Of a stretch of 56,279 nt of DNA, positions 1 to 9,260 are shown piece after piece (the stretch's first letter is position 1; the number at the start of each line of letters is the position of its first letter). Below the pieces are notes generated by a model. That model saw only the letters and a program-made list of their open reading frames with translations. It was not told the DNA's origin and did no database searches. Both the position numbers and the translations under genes were made by a program. The DNA comes from an uncultured Methanomassiliicoccus sp. (lineage in GTDB: Archaea; Thermoplasmatota; Thermoplasmata; Methanomassiliicoccales; Methanomassiliicoccaceae), in contig CAJKXZ010000007.1 in the NCBI GenBank assembly GCA_905203995.1, positions 1 through 56,279 of the forward strand, written 5' to 3'.

Positions 1-78
1 CAAAGAAACTTCAACAAAGAACAGCAAAACAGAATTTTGCAATTCAAACAAGTAATCGAAGAATCGATCACTAGGTGA
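1..78 (+). CDS. C-terminal tail of a gene cut by the window edge
   Basis: The first frame is open from base 1 to a TGA at 76-78 and gives 25 charged, probably helical residues with many Gln, Glu and Lys. A long pyrimidine-rich tract of the kind used as an archaeal terminator follows about 20 bases later, which fits the end of a plus-strand gene entering from the left. Frame 3 is also open until a TAG at 72-74, but the amber rarity in this genome favours frame 1. The piece is too short to name a family. Confidence 0.35.
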   Translation, partial: QRNFNKEQQNRILQFKQVIEESITR

Positions 79-96
79 AGCAGGGGGCCGGTGAAA

Positions 97-150
97 TCTT
101 TTTTCTTGTTTTGTTTCTTGGCTGTTTTCTTTTCTCTCTTTTTCTGCTGG
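97..150 (+). terminator. Pyrimidine-rich terminator-like tract
   Basis: The plus strand from about 97 to 150 is a run of T-rich blocks (a T6 followed by several T4-T5 runs) with little purine. Archaeal RNA polymerase terminates on oligo-T in the non-template strand, so this tract probably ends the transcript of the partial gene at the left edge. There is no strong hairpin. Confidence 0.35.
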
Positions 151-1080
151 CTTGCAGTGATTTTCCGCATGCGAAGAGCAGATTGGTTATCAAAAGAGGG
201 GAAGATCGGACATCCATATAAAATTAATCATATAGCTATCACGCGACCCATCCATCGACATTAATCAGCTTTGCATGTTTTCAGTTGAGCGTCTGAAGTG
301 GTTTATGCGGTCTTATCAGTAATGGGGGATATAATACTTATCATATAAAGACCAAAAATAGAGGAAAAATATATTGAATTGGCAAGATAAACTCTTTCTG
401 AATAATAACTGCTAGTTTTATTCTCTAGGTAAAGAATAGTACGCCCATGTTCTATAATATACAAATAGCTAAAATAATGTAACAAAATAAACACAATGTA
501 ATATTATAGACATAAGAAAAGAAAATAACCGGGCTCATAAACATCTAAGAAAAATTTTGTCTAAATACATACTTTTAAGAAAATCGAGCTGCGCAGCGGT
601 TAACAAGCAGAAGTTTTCTCTAAAGAGATAAAAATAAAGGAGAATTGTACCCCTAAACAAGAAAAGAGCAGCATTTCTGCCGGCTAACCCCCTAAACAAA
701 CCTGCAAAAAGCAGAGACTTTTCCCTATTATTGATATAATATATTAGCAGCACAAAGCGTAAATAAGCAGAAAAACAAGCAAAAAGCAAAGAATAGTTTT
801 TAGAACTAAGATTAAATTTATCAGCATATTTAATTTATTAGAAATCATCAAAATACACAGCAATTTTGAACATTTTCTCCAAGAGCCAGCATAGATAAAA
901 ATAAAAATAAGAATTTAAAATCTTAAAGCCTCAGAAAACAAAATAAAACACAACGATTGAAGCATAAAAAGCCGCATTAATTAGCAAAATAACACCGAGC
1001 GTAAACGCCTTACAAGACCTCACCTCAGCGCAGGCGTCTCTGTCACTAAAAAAGATAAGTTAAGAGCTTAAGATAAGCGC
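151..1080. other. Gene-free AT-rich segment
   Basis: About 930 bases hold no convincing gene. Two open frames on the minus strand (303-494 and 535-789) give low-complexity, leucine- and tyrosine-rich peptides with no ribosome binding site, and they look like by-products of AT richness. I see no tRNA, no direct-repeat array and no ORB-like element. A small inverted repeat (GCGT-AA-ACGC near 1000) is the only local structure. The segment may hold regulatory DNA or an unrecognised small RNA. Confidence 0.5.
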
Positions 1081-1081
1081 C

Positions 1082-1112
1082 AAAAATAGAGAGAGTGAGA
1101 TTTCTCTCACTC
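1082..1112 (-). terminator. Hairpin plus T-run terminator of the secreted-protein gene
   Basis: GAGTGAGA at 1093-1100 pairs perfectly with TCTCACTC at 1105-1112 around a four-base loop. Read on the minus strand the hairpin is followed by a T5 run (A5 on plus at 1082-1086). It lies 13 bases past the TAA of the minus-strand gene at 1125. Confidence 0.6.
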
Positions 1113-1124
1113 ACAAGAAACCGT

Positions 1125-2315
1125 TTAAGGATAGATAGTCTCATGAACTGTCGTGCGGAATTCCGTAAAATTATTGTGCCAGTTATGGGCAAGTACAATA
1201 TTACAGAAAGTTACACGATATTCTTCTGTCGCATGATATGCTCCATCAGCACCGGTGCTCACTTTAACAACATTACCTGGCTCGACCATGTAAGCATGAT
1301 AAGCTGTTTCGGAACACTCGTTGAATTCATACCAGTGATCCATAAGATTGGCACCGATTGCCGAATTATCATGAAAAGTCACATCCGGCAGAGTGAAAGT
1401 CCATAAGATTTCAGCTCCCAGACTGAATCCCGCATCGCTGAGTCCGGCAGTGAGCTTAACAGGGATTGAGAGTCCGCCGGCGACAGCTTTAGGTTCGTAA
1501 TCATAGAGCTGCTGAGTCTGACCACTCGGGGCGTTTGCTGCGCAGGTGCTGTAAATAACCATATCGGCAATAGCTTTACCACTGTAGGGGGTAGCCTGGA
1601 AACGGTAGTGGGTGAGATAATAATTGTAATCAGCACTAGTGTCATTAAGCGAATAGTACAGATTGCTACCGCTCATTATTCCAAAGTCACCACAATTGTA
1701 GCTGAACTGCCGTAAAGTTTCATCACCGAGCTGGGTGAGATCGAAGCCGTTGGTCTGTGTTAAAGCTGCTGCAGACGTTGCAACGGTAGTTGCCCATTCA
1801 TAAGCAACGGCTAACGCCTCAGCATCGGTATCAAAGCCGCCGACACTGTAGTTAAATTTGGTTCCAGTTTCCGGCGAATAGGCTACACCATAGAATTGGG
1901 CATCATCCAAATAGCTTATCGAGCCCAAATGCTGCCCAACATTCTCAATAAGTTCCGTTGAATCACTAGCAATAATGACCGGAGCACCTGCTCTAACCAC
2001 TTGATAAATGTCAGTAGCTAATGATGCGGTTTGCTGCGTGGCAATCCAACTGCTTTCTAAAAGCACGATGTCACCCTCACTCACAGTACTAAAAGAGTCT
2101 TCCACATTCATCTGTGTAACCTCAGCGGCTAGACCCTTGTACTGCTCAGAAGCGTTTAGTTCATCAGAAAAAACCACTAGCGAAGTATTAGCTGCCACTG
2201 CATTAAGCTCTTGCGTATTTTCCGCTGAAGCCAACGCAGTAGAGCCTCCTGGCACTACCATGAAAACGAACAGCATGGCTATGCCTATTGCTCCTACTTT
2301 TGCCCAATTGTTCAT
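1125..2315 (-). CDS. Secreted protein of unknown function with signal peptide
   Basis: This 396-residue protein was not recognised as a family. The N-terminus has a basic start, a hydrophobic core (about residues 8-20) and small residues with an Ala-rich cleavage region near 25-32, a Sec signal peptide. There is no C-terminal membrane anchor, so it is probably released or held by the cell wall. The region around residues 45-150 alternates predicted strands and helices, with stretches such as GDIVLLESSW and APVIIASDS, and could be a Rossmann-like or glutaminase-like fold; this is inference. The ATG at 2313-2315 was chosen because GGAG sits nine bases upstream; an upstream in-frame codon would add eight residues and swallow that site. 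A TATA box lies at 2389-2399. It is a single-gene unit with its own terminator. Confidence 0.8.
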   Translation of the reverse strand: MNNWAKVGAIGIAMLFVFMVVPGGSTALASAENTQELNAVAANTSLVVFSDELNASEQYKGLAAEVTQMNVEDSFSTVSEGDIVLLESSWIATQQTASLATDIYQVVRAGAPVIIASDSTELIENVGQHLGSISYLDDAQFYGVAYSPETGTKFNYSVGGFDTDAEALAVAYEWATTVATSAAALTQTNGFDLTQLGDETLRQFSYNCGDFGIMSGSNLYYSLNDTSADYNYYLTHYRFQATPYSGKAIADMVIYSTCAANAPSGQTQQLYDYEPKAVAGGLSIPVKLTAGLSDAGFSLGAEILWTFTLPDVTFHDNSAIGANLMDHWYEFNECSETAYHAYMVEPGNVVKVSTGADGAYHATEEYRVTFCNIVLAHNWHNNFTEFRTTVHETIYP

Positions 2316-2388
2316 CGAATTACGCTCCTGCACAATCACTTTAGGAAAAATAGAGTATTATGATTGTGCAATAGATAATACTCATATC

Positions 2389-2399
2389 GATATATATAG
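2389..2399 (-). promoter_or_regulatory. TATA box of the secreted-protein gene
   Basis: An alternating A/T run reading CTATATATATC on the minus strand lies about 75 bases before the ATG at 2315. This places the transcription start near 2363 and leaves a leader of about 50 bases that includes the GGAG ribosome binding site at 2325-2328. Confidence 0.5.
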
Positions 2400-2463
2400 C
2401 TTATAGAAATATTACAATGAACGAGAATTAAATAAAAAAAGAAGAGAGAATCAGTAAAACTGA

Positions 2464-3108
2464 TTACTCTTTATGGAAGGGGAGAATTAGTTTAGTTACG
2501 TAGGGATGAAGTTTTAACGAATCGACGAAACTATTCTCACTGTTCTTTCTCATGTAATTTACAGCATAGATCGAAGCAATCAGAGCACCTGCAGTATCAC
2601 AGACTAAATCACGGATCGTGTCCCAGGGGCTGTACTGCATATTAGTGCCGGTCAATTCATCAACCATCAGTTCAAAGACTTCCCAGTAAGCACTAAAGGT
2701 AAACATTACCAGAAAGATAAACAACGGGATGGTCTTCGCTTTGAAGCGTGTATCAGGATCGAATTCGTTGACAACCATCAATGTGTAGAAAACACAGAGG
2801 GCAACGGTAATGGAAGAGATCGTATGCGTTACTGTATCCCAATAGGGAATGAAATCATATCTCAGCAGCAAGACACCATAGGCATGGAGGAAGATAGAGA
2901 CTTCAATCAGCAGTACGAAAGGCAGTGGTAAAGTCACCCATTTCAGCCGCCGTAAGATTAACGGTACTAAACAGAAAAAGGCGCAGAAGAAGCCGGTGTT
3001 CACTTCATAACTCATGCGCTGGGCCTGAGTGATCGAGATGATCGACATGGCGATGAGAATGATACTAGCCAGTACACAAATGCCATCAGACAGCTTACCT
3101 TTGTCCAT
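2464..3108 (-). CDS. YjdF/DUF2238-like integral membrane protein
   Basis: This 214-residue protein has about six membrane segments. Residues 90-180 carry motifs typical of the YjdF/DUF2238 family (VanZ-like superfamily): a WD...TH pair in a membrane segment, a WEVFELMVDE stretch, then DTIRDLVCD ending in GALIA. These acidic and His residues are conserved in the family, whose biochemical role is not established. The ATG lies one base after the stop of the upstream gene at 3110, with AGGTGA just before it, so the two are co-transcribed and probably translationally coupled. The function is unknown, although the family is often annotated as a membrane-bound regulator or transporter. Confidence 0.75.
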   Translation of the reverse strand: MDKGKLSDGICVLASIILIAMSIISITQAQRMSYEVNTGFFCAFFCLVPLILRRLKWVTLPLPFVLLIEVSIFLHAYGVLLLRYDFIPYWDTVTHTISSITVALCVFYTLMVVNEFDPDTRFKAKTIPLFIFLVMFTFSAYWEVFELMVDELTGTNMQYSPWDTIRDLVCDTAGALIASIYAVNYMRKNSENSFVDSLKLHPYVTKLILPFHKE

Positions 3109-3109
3109 C

Positions 3110-3721
3110 TCAATTCACCTCATAAAATAAGGAAATCTCCGTCTTAGGAATCCGCTTGAAAAGGCAGCGGAAGAGATAGCCATAGATCAGAGATAAGAAA
3201 GTGGTAAGGAAGCAGGGCAGCATTAGATGACGGTTGGATTCCGTATTGTCAATCCCGCCTTTAAAATCATCATTGGAGACTAACCAGCCATCAGAAACCA
3301 TCTGAGAATAGATCATGAAGGTGCAGATTATCGCAAAAGTGCAGGCAAAGGCGATAGAAAACAAAAGAATCCAACGTTTGGAGATCTTAACATCAGTTGA
3401 AGCGCTGATCGCGATCATCAGCAGCATGCCGCAGACCATCGCTGCAAATGTCTGGATCGCATAAGAATAGACATCAAAATGATTGACGGCAACGACGAGA
3501 TTAACGAGCGACAAGACAATATACGCCAGAAATGGCAGCGGATAAAGGACTGCCACTTTCTGATGATAAGTCTTCGAGAAATCTTTCGTGAGAACTGCCG
3601 GCAGTAAGACAATAACTAACGCAATTATTGATAATAGCAACCAGGTCCAGTCCCCCCTCCAGACCGAGATTCCTAAAGTGAGAATCGTCAGGAGGATTGA
3701 GAGGTAATAAACTGCACGCAT
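3110..3721 (-). CDS. Small polytopic membrane protein of unknown function
   Basis: The protein has 203 residues with about six hydrophobic segments (roughly 5-20, 28-46, 60-80, 88-108, 118-140 and 170-190) and a basic C-terminal tail. No catalytic motif stands out. It is the first gene of a two-gene unit with the YjdF-like protein (one-base gap), and its size and hydrophobic pattern suggest the pair may interact in the membrane. It could itself be a divergent member of the same superfamily. Confidence is high that it is a gene and low on function. Confidence 0.65.
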   Translation of the reverse strand: MRAVYYLSILLTILTLGISVWRGDWTWLLLSIIALVIVLLPAVLTKDFSKTYHQKVAVLYPLPFLAYIVLSLVNLVVAVNHFDVYSYAIQTFAAMVCGMLLMIAISASTDVKISKRWILLFSIAFACTFAIICTFMIYSQMVSDGWLVSNDDFKGGIDNTESNRHLMLPCFLTTFLSLIYGYLFRCLFKRIPKTEISLFYEVN

Positions 3722-3807
3722 TGAAGGCCTCAGATCAGTATTTGCGTTACCAAAACTGAAGGACTATTTGAACTATATTCCCAAAATACAAGTTTTAAAA
3801 GAGAAAG

Positions 3808-5034
3808 TTAGCGCTCAACATCATCAAAAAGACATTTGCTTTTAAGACAGATTCTTGCCGTGTCGAGCATAATTAGTAAGCCGATGAGCACAAGCACAAA
3901 GGCAATGAGCCAGCTATTATTGAACAGCGCTCCGACTTCATCCGTCTCAATCCCCTGACCAGCAAAGAGGAATGCGTACATGGCAATCAGCCGGACAATT
4001 ATCCAGCGGTTCTTAACGGCCCATATAGTAAAGAAGGTAAAGGGGATGATAAAATAGCCTAAGCGGATCATCGGATAGATAGAGAGGAAAATCACCGTGG
4101 TCAACATCGCTGAACGCCAGATGTCCAGTTTCCAATAATAAGCCAGACAATATGAAATAAACAGCGCAATGATCGTGATGGTCAAGCCCATAGTGCCACT
4201 GATCTCAAAGCCGCCTTTAACCAGTAGATTGATCAATGACATTCCGCCGCTGGTATTTCCACTGGCATCGCCGCCCAAGAAATAATACTGAAAGAGGTCG
4301 GTGATGCTTTCTCCGGACGCGAGGACAAATGGTCCGATGATACATAGCGAAAAGATGATGCCGATCAAAACAGAGAAGATGCGGTCTTTGTTGCTTTTCA
4401 TAGAAATCAGCAGATTAGGGAAAATCAGCGCCTGCAGCAACTTGACCCAGGCAGCAATGGTTCCCACTAAAGCTGAAGTTTTGATTCTGCCCGCTAAAAA
4501 GACGAAAATGGGCAATAAATAAAAAAAGGCCACGATCGGCTCATCCTGAATGCCCCAGGTAGCATCAATAAGTGCGTAAGGGCAGATAATTGCCAGACAG
4601 GCCGCCAGGAAAGCTTCGTGTTCGTTCCACTTACGGAGAATAGTGTACATCAGTAAGCCGGTGAATAACGGAAATAAAGAGAACCAAATCTCAAACATCC
4701 ACGCTTCGCCGCCAAATAATTGTGGCGGCACGAAGAGATAATTAATCAAAGGCGGTGATTCGACATCAATATCCTTGTAAAGAATCAGACCATCTAAGAT
4801 CGCCTGTGCCCGTTCTTGATAATAGCCTAAATCAGGAGTGGGACCAAAGGTAGCATCGATCCAGCCTCTGAACAAAAAGACATCAGAAACAATAAATGAT
4901 CCATAAAGTAGGAATGACAGCAATAATAAAATCAGAATTTTTTGCCTAAAGCTCAACTTTTTGATGCTTTTATTCAAAGAGGCAAGTTTACCATTTATTG
5001 AACTGGCAAATGACTGATTCATAAACTCAAACAC
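3808..5034 (-). CDS. GT-C-type membrane glycosyltransferase-like protein
   Basis: This 408-residue polytopic membrane protein has about ten helices. After the first helix (residues 32-52) an external loop carries an acidic segment, and near residues 85-105 comes ILYKDIDVESPPLINYLF, matching the Y-x-D...E-x-PP-x-x-Y pattern of GT-C enzymes that take polyprenyl-phosphate-linked sugars (GT87/mannosyltransferase-like). The inferred role is sugar transfer on the outer membrane face to a glycolipid or glycoprotein. The longest frame starts with GTG at 5034; an ATG four codons in (5022) is an alternative. It is a single-gene unit close to the glycan block at 6705-16700. The donor and acceptor cannot be read from sequence. 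Confidence 0.65.
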   Translation of the reverse strand: MFEFMNQSFASSINGKLASLNKSIKKLSFRQKILILLLLSFLLYGSFIVSDVFLFRGWIDATFGPTPDLGYYQERAQAILDGLILYKDIDVESPPLINYLFVPPQLFGGEAWMFEIWFSLFPLFTGLLMYTILRKWNEHEAFLAACLAIICPYALIDATWGIQDEPIVAFFYLLPIFVFLAGRIKTSALVGTIAAWVKLLQALIFPNLLISMKSNKDRIFSVLIGIIFSLCIIGPFVLASGESITDLFQYYFLGGDASGNTSGGMSLINLLVKGGFEISGTMGLTITIIALFISYCLAYYWKLDIWRSAMLTTVIFLSIYPMIRLGYFIIPFTFFTIWAVKNRWIIVRLIAMYAFLFAGQGIETDEVGALFNNSWLIAFVLVLIGLLIMLDTARICLKSKCLFDDVER

Positions 5035-5157
5035 CGTCTCTGATTGGGCTAGATAGTTGCCAGCAAGTTCTGAGGCATACTTTACAAGTATTTGCTAGTC
5101 GCGGATATCAGCAATACAGGTATATAATATAGCTAGTTAATGAAAAATATAAAGGTT

Positions 5158-5176
5158 ATGTGCGGTGAACGCACAT
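5158..5176 (-). terminator. Perfect hairpin downstream of rubrerythrin
   Basis: ATGTGCG at 5158-5164 pairs with CGCACAT at 5170-5176 around a GTGAA loop. It lies seven bases beyond the rubrerythrin stop, where a minus-strand terminator is expected. The following minus-strand T content is modest. Confidence 0.45.
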
Positions 5177-5182
5177 TTTAGT

Positions 5183-5683
5183 TCAGAGAACTTCTTTGAA
5201 AACCGAGCCTTTGGCTCCGCAGACTGGACATTTTTCCGGAACTTCACCGTACTCTAAGTCACCGCAGACCGGGCAGATGTAGAGTTTTTTGGGTTCCAGA
5301 TCTTTGCCAGAGTTGATGGCCTGTGCCGCCAGTTTGTATAAGGCTTCGTGGACTTTCTCGACTTCATTAGCCAAGGTGAAAGTGCGTACCGCCGCGGCAT
5401 TGCCTTCAGCTTCTGCTTCAGCGATGAAACCAGGATACATTTCAGTGTGCTCGTAGTTTTCACCAGAAATGGCCGCCTCAACGTTTTCAGCGGTTGATTT
5501 GACACCGCCAGCTACTTTCAAATGAGAGTGGGCGTGGATAGTCTCGGCATCAGCAGCAGCGCGGAAGAGTTTGGCGATTTCGGGAAAGCCGTCTTTTTCG
5601 GCCTGCGCGGCAAAGGCGAGATACTTTCTGTTAGCCTGAGATTCGCCGGCAAAGGCGCTCATTAAATTATCAATAGTGGTCAT
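5183..5683 (-). CDS. rbr: Rubrerythrin
   Basis: This 166-residue rubrerythrin reduces hydrogen peroxide to water with electrons from rubredoxin or NAD(P)H systems, protecting anaerobes from oxidative stress. The N-terminal ferritin-like four-helix domain (1-130) carries the diiron ligands: Glu of GESQANRKY near 15, the E-x-x-H of DAETIHAH near 47-50, Glu residues near 80-85, and E-x-x-H of NEVEKVHEAL near 105. The C-terminal rubredoxin domain has two knuckles, CPVCG near 137 and CPVCG near 152, for one Fe(Cys)4 site. The length is normal. An AAGGTTGA ribosome binding site precedes the ATG. Its own hairpin terminator follows, so it is monocistronic. Confidence 0.97.
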   Translation of the reverse strand: MTTIDNLMSAFAGESQANRKYLAFAAQAEKDGFPEIAKLFRAAADAETIHAHSHLKVAGGVKSTAENVEAAISGENYEHTEMYPGFIAEAEAEGNAAAVRTFTLANEVEKVHEALYKLAAQAINSGKDLEPKKLYICPVCGDLEYGEVPEKCPVCGAKGSVFKEVL

Positions 5684-5722
5684 AATTTCAACCTTAAACT
5701 AACGAATATTTTGATAGTATAT

Positions 5723-6658
5723 TTAGATAAGGACTGATTTTACCACAGTTTCCGCACGATCGCACCAAGCTAGATACTTAGGGATCTTGCCGCGGACTAA
5801 ATCATGATAGGTGCTGATCACCTGCTTGGTCACCGTTCCCGGTAGCCCTTTACCGATTAGTCGGCCATCCAGTGAGCGTACTCCCTGAATTTCTAAAGCG
5901 GTACCGCACATGAAAACTTCCTCAGCGGAGACGACTTCATCCCAGGCGATCTCTTTTTCTTTTACTTCATAACCCAAATCTGCAGCCATCTGCATGACGG
6001 TGTCACGAGTAATTCCTTCCAGAATACCTGCAGAAAGCGGCGGGGTACAGATCGTGTCGTGTTCGACGATGAAAATATTCTCAGCCGAACCTTCCGCCAC
6101 CGTACCATTGGCATTGAGCATTAATGCTTCATCGGCCTGATGGCGGTTAGCGTCCCGCTTGGCCATAACCGAAGCGATATAGCCGCCGCAGATTTTAGCG
6201 GTAACTGGCAACGCCCGCCAGCGGGATTTTTCCCACGGGGAGGTGATGACGTCGATGCCGCGGGCTTCCGCTCCCGGTACATATTCACCCATTCTCGTCG
6301 CCGCCACCGCCACATGCGTCGGCATGTCCGTCGTACCTAAGGCTACCGAACTGCCCTGCCCGCCGAAAGCAATCGGCCGGATATAATCAGCATGCTCATT
6401 GGCCAGTACTGTTTCGCAGACAGCCAGATAAAGTTCTTTTTCAGAATAAGGAACTTCCAATCCCAGTAGTTTAGCAGAACGTAAGAGACGATTAACGTGG
6501 TCTTTTAACCTAAAAATCAGATAACCATCGCTAGAGGGATAAGCGCGAATGCCTTCAAAAACTCCCCAGCCGTATTGTAAACCAAAAGACAAGAGGGGCA
6601 CCGTGGCCTCTTCGGCATTTACTAACTGTCCATCATACCATACTTTTCCATCGTTCAA
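5723..6658 (-). CDS. ilvE: Branched-chain amino acid aminotransferase
   Basis: This 311-residue PLP-dependent fold-IV transaminase interconverts Leu, Ile and Val with their 2-oxo acids using glutamate/2-oxoglutarate, the last step of branched-chain biosynthesis. Seen in the sequence: the opening KVWYDGQLV, the GVFEGIRAY motif near 35, Arg residues of the phosphate pocket, the Schiff-base Lys in VTAKICGGY near 155, and EGSAENIFI near 195 that binds PLP. Length and order match archaeal and bacterial IlvE. A D-amino-acid transaminase or aminodeoxychorismate lyase is less likely because of the GVFEGIRAY motif. It stands alone between rubrerythrin and a glycosyltransferase, all on the minus strand. 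Confidence 0.93.
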   Translation of the reverse strand: MNDGKVWYDGQLVNAEEATVPLLSFGLQYGWGVFEGIRAYPSSDGYLIFRLKDHVNRLLRSAKLLGLEVPYSEKELYLAVCETVLANEHADYIRPIAFGGQGSSVALGTTDMPTHVAVAATRMGEYVPGAEARGIDVITSPWEKSRWRALPVTAKICGGYIASVMAKRDANRHQADEALMLNANGTVAEGSAENIFIVEHDTICTPPLSAGILEGITRDTVMQMAADLGYEVKEKEIAWDEVVSAEEVFMCGTALEIQGVRSLDGRLIGKGLPGTVTKQVISTYHDLVRGKIPKYLAWCDRAETVVKSVLI

Positions 6659-6704
6659 GGAATCCCCGCTACTTTTTTGCAGGGACTAGTATATATGGCA
6701 TTGG

Positions 6705-7811
6705 TTAGTCAGACGAGACAAATTTAGCCTCTTCCACGAGATCCATGGCTTCCAAAAGCTGCTGCGTAGTACGGTCCCAGGTAAAGTTTGAAGCCCATGC
6801 CAAGGAGGCTTTGCTCATTCTTTCCCGGTCTTCTTGGTTTGTTAAGATGTCAATGGTTTTCTCAGCTAGAAGATCAATGTTGCCATCTTCCACCAGATAA
6901 GCGGTTTCACCATCTTTCATGGAATCCCGGATACCAGGAACATTGTAGGCTACTACCGGCGTACTGCAGATGTTTGCCTCCATCGGACCCAGGCCCCAAC
7001 CTTCTTTCATTGAAGCCATTAGACAGACCCAGGAACTAGAAAGGATGCGCACTTTTTCATCTTCTGCCACTTCGCCTCGGAAATCGATTTTAGACGTAAT
7101 GTTTAGTTCATTAGCTACCGCCTTAAGATCGTCATAATCACCGCGTCCAGCAATGATTAATTTCGCGTCGGGGATCTTTTCCAACACTTTGGCAAAGGCC
7201 CGGATGATGTCATCCACCCGTTTGTAAGATTTTACCCTGCCCACATAACAGAGGGTGGGAGTCGCGCTTTTTGCTACTGCTGCAGAAGTATCAATATTCA
7301 AACCGGAATAAACAATGGAAATATTATCCCGAGGAACGCCCAACATTTCAGATAAGTCTTTTTTAGTACTTTCCGAAACTACTACAAAATGCTGGCCTTT
7401 GTAGATCTTGGGAATGCTTTTCTCAGCAAAATAACCCACATAGGACAGCGGCATGGGCAGCTCTTTTTTGAAGATCTCCCAGCCCATAACATGATGGATG
7501 ACCGGAACGATTCGGGCATCAGCATAGATAGGTGAGAAGAAAGGCACCCCGTTGATGTCATCAATCACCAAATCAAAATAATGTTTTTTATAAGCCATAA
7601 CGGCACGCAGATACAAAGTAAACTGATTACCCATTCTTCTGATTTTTATGCCGTCAATTTCATCTTCCAGAGTACAGCCAGGATATTTACCGCAGAATAA
7701 AGTTACTTCATTTGATTTTGCTAATCTTTTACCGATCTCATGAATAAAACACTCTGCACCACCACTTTGAGGGTGTGTGATGTCCCTCCAGTTCAAAATC
7801 AAAACCTTCAT
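6705..7811 (-). CDS. GT4-family glycosyltransferase
   Basis: This 368-residue cytoplasmic GT-B enzyme transfers a sugar from a nucleotide donor. The N-terminal Rossmann domain begins KVLILNWRDITHPQSGGAE, where the GG loop and Glu match GT4 enzymes acting on lipid-linked or glycan acceptors. The C-terminal domain begins near 195 with LCYVGRVKSYKRVDDII and carries the donor-binding E-x7-E in EGWGLGPMEAN near 285. The start at 7811 is preceded by GGGCTGGGATG as ribosome binding site; an ATG six codons upstream would embed that site. It is divergent from the next GT4 gene, with a shared AT-rich promoter region (7830-7958). The likely role is assembly of surface glycan; the sugar is unknown. Confidence 0.88.
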   Translation of the reverse strand: MKVLILNWRDITHPQSGGAECFIHEIGKRLAKSNEVTLFCGKYPGCTLEDEIDGIKIRRMGNQFTLYLRAVMAYKKHYFDLVIDDINGVPFFSPIYADARIVPVIHHVMGWEIFKKELPMPLSYVGYFAEKSIPKIYKGQHFVVVSESTKKDLSEMLGVPRDNISIVYSGLNIDTSAAVAKSATPTLCYVGRVKSYKRVDDIIRAFAKVLEKIPDAKLIIAGRGDYDDLKAVANELNITSKIDFRGEVAEDEKVRILSSSWVCLMASMKEGWGLGPMEANICSTPVVAYNVPGIRDSMKDGETAYLVEDGNIDLLAEKTIDILTNQEDRERMSKASLAWASNFTWDRTTQQLLEAMDLVEEAKFVSSD

Positions 7812-7958
7812 ACATCCCAGCCCTGACATCTATAAGTGAACTACATATCTCTAGCTCAATCATATAATAATGCTAAAGAGAGGATTATCAAAATATATAA
7901 TATACAATAGAAACATTCATGTGCTACTTGGTAAACTGCAAGTAAAAGGTATTGTCAC

Positions 7959-9017
7959 ATGAATGTTGTAGTTCTCTGTAGAAAGTTAGATGGAAAACCT
8001 CTCACTGGTTTCGAAAGATATGCTCATAACCTAGTGGAAGGTCTGCAAGAAACTAACACGGATCTCATACTGCCATGTCAGCATACCTTTTTTCAAGTGA
8101 AGCCGTCAGGATCGCTCATAAGCCCTCCTTACTACGATGTCATGATCCCCATGTGGTCATTGATCAGAGGAAGGATCAAGGGCGAGGTCTATCATGCGCT
8201 TACGGATTCACAAGCCGCTATTTTCCCCTTAGTTAAGGGAAAGAAAATTGTGACGATGCATCATGTAGACAAGACGCCACCCATTGGCATAAAAGAAAAA
8301 ATCTTTCGTTCTTTTTATGCCTTCGGAACCAAGATGAGTGTCAAGTATGCAGATGTCATCATCTGCATATCTGAGCAGACAAAAAAGGAAGTCGCGGAAG
8401 CCTATGGAGTTGAGGACAGCCGGCTAGTGGTGATCCCTCATGCTGTCGGCAAAAATTTCTGTGTGATGCCCAAGATTCCCAAGGAAGCAGTGGTCGGATA
8501 TGTGGGGGCCCTCAAAAATAGGAAAAACTTGGAATTTCTCATAAGAACTGCCGCCGAATACACCGCAGCATATCCCGACAAACCGGTAAAATTTTCAATC
8601 TGTGGGGAAGGGCCAGAAAGGCAGCGATTGGTCGAATTAACCGACAGCTTGGGAATGAATAATGTAGTAGAATTCAAAGGAAGAATCGCTGACGAAGAAA
8701 TTGTACAGACTTACAACTCCTTTGCTCTTTTCTGCTTACCTTCATTACAAGAGGGTTTTGGTTTTCCAGTGATTGAAGCTGAAAGTTGTGGTATCCCGGT
8801 TCTGACCCTCAAAAGTGCCATGATGCCGCAAGAAGTTGTGACGGCTGCTACCGAATGCAGTGATGAAAAAGACATGGCAAGACAGATTCACCGACTTCTT
8901 ACTGATGAAGATGCCTACAATACCGCCAGGATTGAAGGAATGGCACATGCTGCACAGTATACAATCGAACGAATGGCGGAAGAAACAGAAAAAATTTACA
9001 AAAAAGTGCTATCGTAA
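7959..9017 (+). CDS. GT4-family glycosyltransferase
   Basis: This second GT-B enzyme, 352 residues, is only distantly similar to its divergent neighbour. The N-terminal domain begins MNVVVLCRKLDGKPLTGFER, and the acceptor-side GFER replaces the usual glycine-rich loop. The C-terminal donor domain starts near 165 with VGYVGALKNRKNLEFLI, and the E-x7-E motif is in EGFGFPVIEAE near 270. It probably adds hexoses to a surface polysaccharide or N-glycan on the cytoplasmic face. A TATA-like run lies near 7894-7905. It is single-gene; a terminator is not clear, though T5 occurs at about 9081. Confidence 0.88.
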   Translation: MNVVVLCRKLDGKPLTGFERYAHNLVEGLQETNTDLILPCQHTFFQVKPSGSLISPPYYDVMIPMWSLIRGRIKGEVYHALTDSQAAIFPLVKGKKIVTMHHVDKTPPIGIKEKIFRSFYAFGTKMSVKYADVIICISEQTKKEVAEAYGVEDSRLVVIPHAVGKNFCVMPKIPKEAVVGYVGALKNRKNLEFLIRTAAEYTAAYPDKPVKFSICGEGPERQRLVELTDSLGMNNVVEFKGRIADEEIVQTYNSFALFCLPSLQEGFGFPVIEAESCGIPVLTLKSAMMPQEVVTAATECSDEKDMARQIHRLLTDEDAYNTARIEGMAHAAQYTIERMAEETEKIYKKVLS

Positions 9018-9226
9018 TCTGTTTATGACGCCTAAAAGGCTTCAAAAGATGAGTGATCACTTTATTTCAATTAGTGTCTGATTTTTAAAGAAAGAAAAGT
9101 GGACTAAACACAATCTCTGGCTAAGGCGACTAATAATTTTCCTGAAATACAAAATGAATTCCTCTCCCCGGCAAGCACTCAGATTAAAACTCCCTAATTG
9201 CAAGCAAATCTGGAAAAATTCAGGAA

Positions 9227-9240
9227 GGGGCCGATGCCCC
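9227..9240 (-). terminator. GC hairpin terminator of the large membrane protein gene
   Basis: GGGGC at 9227-9231 pairs with GCCCC at 9236-9240 around CGAT. On the minus strand the stem is followed within ten bases by a T5 run (A5 on plus at 9214-9218). It lies 20 bases past the stop of the gene at 9261. Confidence 0.55.
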
Positions 9241-9260
9241 GGGGCCTTATCAATTAAGAA

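Noticed and set aside
303..789. Two minus-strand open frames (63 and 84 residues) in the left gene-free segment
   Set aside because: Low-complexity composition of AT-rich DNA, no ribosome binding site or promoter spacing, and no recognisable domain.
1095..2406. Plus-strand open frames opposite the secreted protein
   Set aside because: They are antisense shadows of the minus-strand gene, which has a signal peptide, ribosome site, promoter and terminator.
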